A program made the translations under genes and the position numbers. 6,273 bases of DNA from a bacterium UBP3_UBA6266 (GTDB lineage Bacteria > Auribacterota > UBA6266): contig DJVC01000072.1 of the NCBI GenBank assembly GCA_002440765.1, forward strand, positions 5,859 through 12,131, in the 5' to 3' direction. Position 1 is the first letter of the stretch; each line of letters opens with the position of its first letter. Below the pieces are notes generated by a model. That model was not told the origin of the DNA, did not search any database, and was given only the letters and a program-made list of their open reading frames with translations. Below, piece after piece: positions 1 to 5,667 of this stretch.

Positions 1-1
1 T

Positions 2-541
2 TTTTCAACTGAAAACTGGAAAAGAGGCAAGAGCGAAGTACATGCCCTGATGAGACTTTTAAACAGATTCCTGCGCTTTGAACTTAAGAATATGATGAAA
101 AACAGGATTAAGTTCAGGGTCATCGGAGATGTAAGCTTATTCCCACCTGATTTAAAAAAGAATATAATTTTTGTTGAAGATCAGACTAAAGCCAATACGG
201 GGTTAACACTCGTCCTGGCTCTGAACTATGGTTCCAGAGCGGAAATATTAAAAGCCGTCCGCGAGATAGCGATTGAATGCCGGAAAGGCGATATTCAGCC
301 GCAGGCGATAGATGAGACTGTATTTCAAAGGCATCTTTACACCGACGGTATCCCTGATCCTGATTTATTGATAAGAACCAGCGGGGAAGTCAGATTAAGC
401 AATTTTCTGTTGTGGCAGTGTTCTTATACGGAATTCTGTTTCACCGGGGTTCTTTGGCCTGATTTCGGCAAACAAGAACTTCTGGAAGCTATTAAGGAGT
501 ATTACAACCGCGAGAGAAGATACGGAAAAGAAAGAGCGTAA
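2..541 (+). CDS. uppS: Undecaprenyl diphosphate synthase (cis-prenyltransferase), 5'-truncated by window edge
   Basis: Condenses IPP onto farnesyl diphosphate to give the C55 lipid carrier precursor for cell-wall synthesis; a peripheral cytoplasmic enzyme. The reading frame is open from base 2, giving 179 visible codons. The first visible residues, FSTENWKR, are the family's conserved FS(T/S)ENW segment, so an ATG at position 50 is internal and not the start. By comparison with E. coli UppS (about 250 aa) some 70 residues are missing, including the catalytic Asp and the diphosphate-binding DGNGRWA region. Visible motifs: RVIGD near residue 38, NYGSRAEI, and RTSGEVRLSNFLLWQ from about residue 125, which carries the IPP-binding arginines and serine, followed by a VLWPDF box near the C-terminus. 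The stop is 5 bp before cdsA, so the two are very likely co-transcribed. Family assignment is secure. Confidence 0.96.
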   Translation, partial: FSTENWKRGKSEVHALMRLLNRFLRFELKNMMKNRIKFRVIGDVSLFPPDLKKNIIFVEDQTKANTGLTLVLALNYGSRAEILKAVREIAIECRKGDIQPQAIDETVFQRHLYTDGIPDPDLLIRTSGEVRLSNFLLWQCSYTEFCFTGVLWPDFGKQELLEAIKEYYNRERRYGKERA

Positions 542-546
542 AATTT

Positions 547-1383
547 ATGGAAAACCTCGGGAAAAGATTGTTCAGTTCGGCGATATTAATACTTCTTTTG
601 TTAATGTTGATTTTCTTCGATAACACATATTTGATTATTGGCGGCGCTGTCGCTTTTGTGTTTTGGAGTTCAGTGGAGTTTTACGATCTTGTACAACAAA
701 AAGGGATTAAAGCGTCAAAATGGTATGGGACCATTTCCAATATAGTTATTATCATAGTTGTCGGGGTATTGTGCGGACTGAATGAAATAGCGTTGTCTCT
801 GCTCACCTGGGTCTTTTTATTCGCTGCCTGCGGCGCCTTTGTAAGGCAGCTTTTTGTTGCTTCCACAAATAACGCTATATTCGGGATATCGGCCACAATA
901 CTCGGAATATTTTATATCGGTTATCTTTTCAGTTTTTTGGTTTTATTAAGGTTTTTCCAATCCGTTGCCATAGGAAAATATTATTTGTTATCGGCGGTTA
1001 TGATGATTAAGTTTTCTGACGCATTTGCTTTTTTCATAGGTTCTATTTTCGGCAAACACAGGCTTAATGCCAGGTTAAGCCCGAAAAAATCCATTGAAGG
1101 CCTCGCAGGAGGTATTATAGGCTCGGTAGTCGGCGGACTGGTGACATATTTTTTTATTAAGGAAGTCGGTTTTTCTATACTTGATGCAGTAGTATTGGGA
1201 TGTATTATCGGGGTTGTGGCGGAGATAGGGGATCTTTCGGAATCTCTTTTAAAGAGAGACGCCGAAATAAAAGATTCAAGGCAGCTCTTTCCCGGACTTG
1301 GAGGGATGCTCGATATTCTTGACAGCCCCCTTCTGTGCGCTCCGGTTTTTTACTTCTATGTAAGGTATATTTTGAACAGTTAA
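547..1383 (+). CDS. cdsA: Phosphatidate cytidylyltransferase (CDP-diglyceride synthase)
   Basis: Integral membrane enzyme that converts phosphatidic acid plus CTP to CDP-diacylglycerol, the branch point for phospholipids. It has 278 aa, a normal length, and is dominated by hydrophobic segments from residue 10 onward, consistent with a polytopic membrane protein. Conserved features: K155-F-S-D158 in a membrane segment, FGKH near 170, SPKKSIEGLAGG (about 178-189), and the C-terminal CDP-alcohol signature from S233: SLLKR, then K242-D243, then FPGLGGMLDILDS (248-260). The usual H of the PGHGG stretch is L251 here, and the R of the common L-D-R-x-D ending is I257, while both aspartates (D256, D259) are kept. 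I recall similar GLGG forms in some non-proteobacterial lineages, so this is probably a lineage variant. The start is preceded by an AAAGAG purine run 10 nt upstream, inside the uppS end. Identity secure; activity inferred. Confidence 0.95.
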   Translation: MENLGKRLFSSAILILLLLMLIFFDNTYLIIGGAVAFVFWSSVEFYDLVQQKGIKASKWYGTISNIVIIIVVGVLCGLNEIALSLLTWVFLFAACGAFVRQLFVASTNNAIFGISATILGIFYIGYLFSFLVLLRFFQSVAIGKYYLLSAVMMIKFSDAFAFFIGSIFGKHRLNARLSPKKSIEGLAGGIIGSVVGGLVTYFFIKEVGFSILDAVVLGCIIGVVAEIGDLSESLLKRDAEIKDSRQLFPGLGGMLDILDSPLLCAPVFYFYVRYILNS

Positions 1384-1399
1384 ACAGAAAAGGTGGGTC

Positions 1400-1515
1400 T
1401 GAAGACAAGTAAGTATTTCTCGCTCATTCTCGTCCGGCCAGAGGCGGAACTGCGAGGCTGTCGCTGAGATAAAAACTCAGCTCCCGAATCCGCTCGAAAC
1501 ACTTACTTGTCTTCA
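1400..1515. repeat. 116-bp palindromic element with perfect 15-bp terminal inverted repeats
   Basis: The 15 bases at 1400-1414 (TGAAGACAAGTAAGT) are the exact reverse complement of 1501-1515. Complementarity continues imperfectly inward: 1416-1419 with 1496-1499, 1422-1423 with 1492-1493, and 1426-1429 with 1486-1489. Near the right-hand side of the interior is a perfect small hairpin, GCTGAG (1463-1468), 7-nt AT loop, CTCAGC (1476-1481). The element occupies most of the cdsA-dxr gap, is more GC-rich inside than its AT-rich flanks, and contains no convincing gene. No target-site duplication is visible at the ends. This looks like a non-autonomous, MITE-like or REP/BIME-like interspersed repeat. 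Transcribed from cdsA it would fold into a long hairpin that could stabilise or attenuate the message. Copy number elsewhere in the genome cannot be seen from here. Confidence 0.75.
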
Positions 1516-1585
1516 TTTAGGCGCAGCAGAAATTAATTTTGGCAGGCAGGATAATTACAGATAAAAAAATTTTATTAGTGGTGTG

Positions 1586-2758
1586 ATGCAGAAAGTAAAA
1601 AAAATTTCTATACTTGGGTCAACAGGTTCTATCGGATGCAGTTGCCTGGATATTATCAGGAACAACCCGCGCCTGTTCAAAGTGCTTTCCCTGAGCGCCG
1701 GCAGGAACAGCGGCTTGTTGCTTAAACAGATACGCGAATTCAGGCCCCGCTACGCCGTTATCGCCGACGAAAATGAATATCCGGCCCTCAGGAAAAAAAT
1801 CCCTGCCGGCGTTAAGCTTCTTGCGGGAAATGCCGGGATCCTAGAAATTGCCTCTCTTAAGGAAACGGATATTTGTGTTTCCTCCTTAGTGGGGTCCGCG
1901 GGATTAAAACCCACATATGCGGCGGCCGGCGCCGGGAAGAGGCTTGCGATAGCGAATAAGGAGTCGTTGGTTATGGCAGGGCAGTTTATTATGGATAGGG
2001 CCCGCCGGAGCGGAACAGAGATTATACCTGTTGACAGTGAACACAGCGCGATATTTCAGTGCCTTGCCGGCAATGACACGGCCGATTTTAAAAGTATAAT
2101 TCTTACAGCTTCAGGCGGTCCCTTCCTGAATTACAGCAAGAGCCGCATGAGCAGGATGAAACCGGAGAACGCCTTAAAACATCCTTGCTGGAAAATGGGC
2201 GCAAAAGTCACGGTGGATTCTGCGACATTGATGAATAAAGCCCTGGAAATCATCGAAGCAAGGTGGCTTTTTGGCGCCGATTCCGGAAAAATAAAGGTTG
2301 TGATTCATCGCGAATCCATCATTCACTCGATGGTTCAATTTAAAGATAATTCGGTTATAGCGCAGTTAAGTGTTCCGGATATGAGGATTCCCATCCAGTA
2401 TGCGTTGACATATCCGGATAGGATCGAATCGCCGGTAAAGACGCTGAATCTGGCTGACATAAAAAGCCTGACCTTTGCCGAACCCGATGAAAAAAAATTC
2501 CCTTTTCTGAAGCTGGCGTATCAGGTTTTGGAAAAAGGAGGTGTATATCCGGCGGTTATGAGTTCGGCGAATGAAGTTGCGGTGGATGGTTTTTTGAAAA
2601 AGCAGCTGAATATTACTCAAATATATGAAATTGTCGTCAACACTCTTTCATCCGCAAGGAATAGAAAGATGAAAACAATTGAAGATGTGGAAGATACCGG
2701 TCGCTGGGCAAGGGAATATGCGTCGGAATTGCTAAAAAAGAAAAGGGGAAACCGCTGA
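1586..2758 (+). CDS. dxr: 1-deoxy-D-xylulose 5-phosphate reductoisomerase
   Basis: Rearranges and reduces DXP to 2-C-methyl-D-erythritol 4-phosphate with NADPH and a divalent metal, the committed step of the MEP pathway; cytoplasmic. From the ATG at 1586 it is 390 aa, the usual size. Motifs in order: NADPH-binding GSTGSIG at 11-17, NKESLV at 124-129, metal ligands in PVDSEH (D150, S151, E152), the flexible-loop segment KHPCW (H199, W202), NKALEIIEARW with third metal ligand E221, HRESIIHSM, and YPAVMSSANEVAVDGFL in the C-terminal part. All catalytic positions known from E. coli Dxr are present. A GTG at 1583, one codon upstream and in frame, is an alternative start; an in-frame stop at 1562-1564 rules out anything longer. 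No clear Shine-Dalgarno precedes either start. The TGA overlaps the rseP ATG by one base (TGATG). Confidence 0.97.
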   Translation: MQKVKKISILGSTGSIGCSCLDIIRNNPRLFKVLSLSAGRNSGLLLKQIREFRPRYAVIADENEYPALRKKIPAGVKLLAGNAGILEIASLKETDICVSSLVGSAGLKPTYAAAGAGKRLAIANKESLVMAGQFIMDRARRSGTEIIPVDSEHSAIFQCLAGNDTADFKSIILTASGGPFLNYSKSRMSRMKPENALKHPCWKMGAKVTVDSATLMNKALEIIEARWLFGADSGKIKVVIHRESIIHSMVQFKDNSVIAQLSVPDMRIPIQYALTYPDRIESPVKTLNLADIKSLTFAEPDEKKFPFLKLAYQVLEKGGVYPAVMSSANEVAVDGFLKKQLNITQIYEIVVNTLSSARNRKMKTIEDVEDTGRWAREYASELLKKKRGNR

Positions 2759-4335
2759 TGGAACTGATTTTTAATATTCTTATTTTTGCGATATTTCTGG
2801 GAGTGCTTGTTTTTGTCCACGAACTGGGTCATTTTTTGACCGCTAAATTTTTGAACATTTATGTATTTGAATTCATGATCGGGTTTCCTCCGAAACTTTT
2901 TAAAATAAAAAGAAAAGAGACTGAATACGGTATAGGAGCCATACCGATAGGAGGATATGTGAAGATGGCCGGACAGGAGGATTTCCCCGGACATGAAGAA
3001 GACGAAATAAAAAATATCGGCATAAAGGTCCCGGAAAACCGGAAATTTAACAGGAAAAGTGTCTGGCAGAGGATGTCTGTTGTCGTTGCCGGCCCGTTTA
3101 TGAATTTCTTCTTCGGGGTATTTGTCTTTATATTGCTTTTCCTTTTTGGGCATCAGATCCTGTTGGGGATGAAGGAGAATTATATCGGCGGTGTGCTGCC
3201 GGGTTCACCCGCCGAGAAAATCGGTTTGCGTGCCGGAGACAGGATTGCAGGCGTAAACGGAGTAGAAACACTGACCTTTGAAGATATACGATGGCAGATT
3301 ATTTCAAAAGCCGGGGATGAACTGGAATTAAGCGTTGACAGAAACGGTTTACTGTATGACTTTACCGTTGTTCCGGAAAAACCCAAAGGCCGTAATCCCG
3401 GCGGAATAGGTATAAGCCCTTTTGATTTCACCGAAGTTTATGAGGTCCAGAGTGATACTCCCGCTGAAAAAGCGGGTCTGCTCCCGAAAGATATTATACT
3501 TAAAATCGATGATAAGTATGTCCAGCTTTTTGACTTCAGCATGCTTACAGCCGATAGGCTGGGTAAAAAAATGGAGTTGACCATTTTAAGAGAAGGGGAA
3601 GAAAAGCGGGTGTCTTTAGCACCTATGCCGTTAAAATGCCTGGGCGGGATGTTCGTAACAGAAGATAATATTGTCATTGTTTATAATGAGAAAAAGGCGG
3701 GAAGTATAATTCAGACAGGGGACAGAATTAAGAAATTCAATGATATTGATATAGAAAAAAAGAATCAGGTGAATGACCTTGTGACCGGACAGGCAAAAAG
3801 TTCGAGGGTTAAAATAACAGTTTCCAGGCGAACAAAAAAAGGATTTTTCGGCTCATCTGATAACCGGATTGAAATCACTTCAAAAATAGATTTCAGGGGT
3901 ATTATAGGGGTAAGAACAGGGCCTGCGATGATATATGAGAAATATCCCTTTGTAAAAGCGGTCCGGAATGGAATCAAACAATCGTTATCGACTTTGAAAA
4001 TGGTTATCGGTTCTCTGGTGCTCTTATTTTCCGGCAGAGTCGGTTTTGATCAGCTGCAGGGCCCGGTCGGGATATTCAAAGTAACATCGGCGGTCGCAAG
4101 TTTCGGTATTTCCAGTTTGATGAAATGGCTGGGTATTTTGAGCATGTACCTGGCTTTCTTCAATATTCTTCCCCTGCCCATGCTTGACGGGGGGCATGTC
4201 CTTTTGCTGTTAATAGAAAAAATAAAGGGCAGACCGATTAATGAAAAATACGTCCTTATATGGCAGAAAATCGGATTAATACTTATTATGTTCCTTCTGA
4301 TTTTTGTTACGTTTAATGACATAAGGTTAAGATGA
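2758..4335 (+). CDS. rseP: RseP-family site-2 zinc metalloprotease with tandem PDZ domains
   Basis: Intramembrane protease of the S2P family that cuts single-pass membrane substrates such as anti-sigma factors or leftover signal peptides; inner membrane. Zinc motif HELGH is at 21-25 in the first membrane segment, GYVKM lies in the following loop, and AGPFMNF (111-117) starts the second membrane segment. The third metal ligand lies in N469-ILPLPMLDGG-H480. A last membrane segment lies at about 500-518, ending in ND near the C-terminus. Two PDZ domains are clear: about 140-222 (SPAEKIGLRAGDRI at 150-163) and about 226-292 (TPAEKAGLLPKDII at 234-247). A third, weaker PDZ-like unit spans about 298-375 (KKAGSIIQTGDRIKKFN). 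At 525 aa it exceeds E. coli RseP (about 450 aa, two PDZ) by about that unit. Its ribosome site AAGGGG lies 9 nt upstream inside dxr. It overlaps dxr by 1 base and ispG by 4. The true substrate is unknown. Confidence 0.95.
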   Translation: MELIFNILIFAIFLGVLVFVHELGHFLTAKFLNIYVFEFMIGFPPKLFKIKRKETEYGIGAIPIGGYVKMAGQEDFPGHEEDEIKNIGIKVPENRKFNRKSVWQRMSVVVAGPFMNFFFGVFVFILLFLFGHQILLGMKENYIGGVLPGSPAEKIGLRAGDRIAGVNGVETLTFEDIRWQIISKAGDELELSVDRNGLLYDFTVVPEKPKGRNPGGIGISPFDFTEVYEVQSDTPAEKAGLLPKDIILKIDDKYVQLFDFSMLTADRLGKKMELTILREGEEKRVSLAPMPLKCLGGMFVTEDNIVIVYNEKKAGSIIQTGDRIKKFNDIDIEKKNQVNDLVTGQAKSSRVKITVSRRTKKGFFGSSDNRIEITSKIDFRGIIGVRTGPAMIYEKYPFVKAVRNGIKQSLSTLKMVIGSLVLLFSGRVGFDQLQGPVGIFKVTSAVASFGISSLMKWLGILSMYLAFFNILPLPMLDGGHVLLLLIEKIKGRPINEKYVLIWQKIGLILIMFLLIFVTFNDIRLR

Positions 4336-5381
4336 AAAGACGTAAAACAATTAAAATAAAAGTCGGAGATGTAGTTGTGGGCGGAGATGCGCCCGTATCC
4401 GTGCAATCGATGACTAAAACCGATACAAAAGATACAGATGCGACTTTGCGGCAGATAAACCGGCTGATAAGTGAAGGCTGCGAAATAGTGAGAGTAGCCG
4501 TGAAGAATTCTGCCGATATAAAACCGTTTGAAAAAATCGCGGCGCGCGCAAAAATACCTGTGATAGCCGATATACATTTTGATTACCGCCTGGCAGTCAG
4601 AGCGGCGGAGGCGGGAGCTTCCTGTGTGAGAATCAATCCGGGTAACATCGGTTCATCCGAAAGACTGAAATTTGTTGTTGACTGTCTGAAGAAGCACAAA
4701 ATCCCCATGCGGATAGGAGTTAATTCAGGTTCTCTTGAAGCCGAATTGCTGAAAAAATATAAAAGACCTGCGCCCGAGGCGCTGGCGCAAAGCGCATTAA
4801 AGAACATAAGGTTGGTGGAAGAATTCGGGTTTCATAACCTGAAAGTTTCTATCAAATCTACCAGCGTAAGGGACACGTATGATGCGTACACGCTTTTGGC
4901 TTCAAAGACGAACTATCCTTTTCATATAGGTATTACCGAAGCCGGAACATTATTTTCAGGGACGGTTAAGTCCGCGGCGGGTATAGGCGGATTGCTTCTG
5001 GAAGGGATTGGCGATACCGTCAGGGTTTCTCTTACCGCTGATCCTGTTGAGGAGGTCAGGGTCGCCAGAGAAATATTGAAATCTCTGGGACTGAGAAAGT
5101 TCGGTCCGGAGATAATCTCCTGCCCGACATGCGGCAGAAAAGAGATTGATGTGGTAAAGATTGCGCTTGAGGTTGAAAAACTTACGGCTTTTATAAAAAA
5201 ACCGATGACTATCGCGGTAATGGGGTGTTCCGTAAACGGTCCGGGAGAGGCGAGGGAAGCTGATATAGGTATAGCCGGTGGAAAAAACATTGGAATTATT
5301 TTTAAAAACGGTAGAATTATAAAGAAAGTTCCGCCCGGAAAATTGCTGGGTGAGTTCAAGAAAATAATAAAAAAGCTTTAA
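4332..5381 (+). CDS. ispG: 4-hydroxy-3-methylbut-2-en-1-yl diphosphate synthase (HMBPP synthase)
   Basis: A [4Fe-4S] enzyme that reductively opens MEcPP to HMBPP, the next-to-last step of the MEP pathway; cytoplasmic, needing flavodoxin or ferredoxin as electron donor. It has 349 aa, close to the short single-domain bacterial form (E. coli 372 aa), without the large insert seen in plant and some other versions. The N-terminal TIM-barrel part carries VQSMTKTDT (about residues 24-32), VIADIHFD and RINPGNIG. The cluster-binding C-terminal domain has C264-P-T-C267-G-R, then C299 in MGCSVNGPGEA with E306 as the fourth iron ligand. All four ligands are present. The ATG sits in an ATGA overlap with the rseP stop, with AAGG 5 nt upstream, so translation is probably coupled to rseP. 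Together with dxr this places two MEP steps in one transcript. Confidence 0.97.
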   Translation: MKRRKTIKIKVGDVVVGGDAPVSVQSMTKTDTKDTDATLRQINRLISEGCEIVRVAVKNSADIKPFEKIAARAKIPVIADIHFDYRLAVRAAEAGASCVRINPGNIGSSERLKFVVDCLKKHKIPMRIGVNSGSLEAELLKKYKRPAPEALAQSALKNIRLVEEFGFHNLKVSIKSTSVRDTYDAYTLLASKTNYPFHIGITEAGTLFSGTVKSAAGIGGLLLEGIGDTVRVSLTADPVEEVRVAREILKSLGLRKFGPEIISCPTCGRKEIDVVKIALEVEKLTAFIKKPMTIAVMGCSVNGPGEAREADIGIAGGKNIGIIFKNGRIIKKVPPGKLLGEFKKIIKKL

Positions 5382-5400
5382 TAAAAAAGAATTTGGGACC

Positions 5401-5520
5401 ACAGATTACACAGATCACACGGATAAAAAAGTAAAAAACATGCAAATAGTTTGAAAATGAAAGATTATAATTCTCAAATTTTCTTTTGTATCTAATAGTT
5501 TCTATCCGGGTCATCTATGG
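5401..5520. repeat. Degenerate palindromic intergenic repeat with 9-bp periodic left arm
   Basis: The left arm is three tandem 9-mers: ACAGATTAC (5401-5409), ACAGATCAC (5410-5418) and ACGGATAAA (5419-5427). The segment 5503-5519 is the reverse complement of 5409-5425 at 14 of 17 positions, giving an imperfect inverted repeat around a very AT-rich 77-bp centre. CACAGATTACACAGAT-like strings of this kind are, from memory, common dispersed intergenic repeats in many environmental bacterial genomes, so this is probably a decayed copy of a small non-autonomous element. It lies directly behind ispG, starting 20 bp after its stop. No protein of credible length is encoded in it. Confidence 0.55.
5466..5471 (+). 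promoter_or_regulatory. Possible -10 box (TATAAT), weak support
   Basis: A perfect TATAAT lies in the AT-rich middle of the ispG-proS gap, about 200 bp before the proS ATG. The best upstream partner is TGCAAA at 5441-5446, with a 19-bp spacer and only three matches to TTGACA, so the -35 is poor. In DNA this AT-rich a chance match is likely. If real, it would give proS its own promoter and put the folded leader at 5582-5656 into the 5' UTR. Confidence 0.2.
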
Positions 5521-5562
5521 TTAAAAGAGCTTTTAAGTCTTTAAAGTTTTTCTGTTTTTTTT
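5521..5562 (+). terminator. AT-rich hairpin followed by T-rich tract, possible weak terminator
   Basis: TTAAAA (5521-5526), loop GAGC, TTTTAA (5531-5536) form a 6-bp all-AT stem. After about 10 bases comes a T-rich run with a TTTTTTTT stretch ending near 5562. The stem has no G-C pairs and the U-tract is not adjacent, so this falls short of a standard intrinsic terminator. It is the only terminator-like structure between ispG and proS. It may simply be the edge of the neighbouring repeat. Confidence 0.2.
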
Positions 5563-5581
5563 ATTTTAAGTAATTGAACAG

Positions 5582-5656
5582 GTCCGGGCACAAGCGTGTG
5601 GACAAAATCTCATAGACATTTTATCCGCGTGCCTCGGACACGCTCATTTCGTGAGC
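5582..5656 (+). promoter_or_regulatory. Structured, possibly switching RNA leader of proS
   Basis: As RNA this segment folds strongly. Arm 5594-5608 pairs with 5618-5632 (11 Watson-Crick, 3 G-U, one C-A mismatch; 9-nt loop). GCGTG 5627-5631 pairs with CACGC 5639-5643 around a 7-nt loop. GCTCA 5642-5646 pairs with TGAGC 5652-5656 around TTTCG and ends one base before the proS Shine-Dalgarno. AGCGTGT 5593-5599 also pairs perfectly with ACACGCT 5638-5644, and GTCC 5582-5585 with GGAC 5600-5603. Several of these stems are mutually exclusive, as in an attenuator or a regulated leader. No T-box antiterminator consensus is present and no known riboswitch is recognised. It could instead be another palindromic repeat. 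Function is inference. Confidence 0.4.
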
Positions 5657-5662
5657 AGGGAG
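5657..5662 (+). promoter_or_regulatory. Strong Shine-Dalgarno of proS (AGGGAG)
   Basis: AGGGAG lies 5 nt before the ATG at 5668 and is the best ribosome binding site in the window. It fixes the proS start and abuts the 3' side of the GCTCA/TGAGC hairpin, so leader folding could affect its access. Confidence 0.75.
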
Positions 5663-5667
5663 AGTAT

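Noticed and set aside
50..541. A 163-aa reading frame starting at ATG 50 as a complete small UppS-like gene
   Set aside because: The same frame is open upstream to the window edge and encodes the conserved FSTENWKR segment, so the gene is simply cut by the window.
1424..1516. 30-aa minus-strand frame inside the palindromic element
   Set aside because: It starts in the inverted repeat, has no ribosome site, and is short enough to arise by chance. It would be worth reconsidering only if repeat copies preserve the frame.
1550..1555. Promoter with GATAAT as -10 before dxr
   Set aside because: No acceptable -35 at 16-18 bp. The TTGGCA at 1539-1544 is too close to serve it and pairs only poorly with other AT-rich hexamers.
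2617..3153. 178-aa minus-strand reading frame across the dxr/rseP junction
   Set aside because: It is antisense to two genes with intact family motifs, its composition is low-complexity (Lys/Phe-rich), and no family is recognisable. The same holds for the other minus-strand frames in the window.
4956..5402. 148-aa minus-strand frame that begins in the gap after ispG
   Set aside because: It lies almost wholly antisense to the conserved iron-sulfur domain of ispG and shows no recognisable protein features.
5401..5427. CRISPR-like array, because of the repeated ACAGAT units
   Set aside because: The units are contiguous 9-mers without spacers, and no cas gene is present.
5457..5573. Two short frames upstream of proS (12 aa from 5457, 18 aa from 5517) as leader peptides
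   Set aside because: Neither contains proline codons nor has a good ribosome site. The second is a Phe/Lys-rich translation of the T-rich tract.
5382..5667. T-box riboswitch for proS
   Set aside because: The antiterminator consensus (AGGGTGGNACCGCG-like) is absent and there is no strong terminator next to the start.
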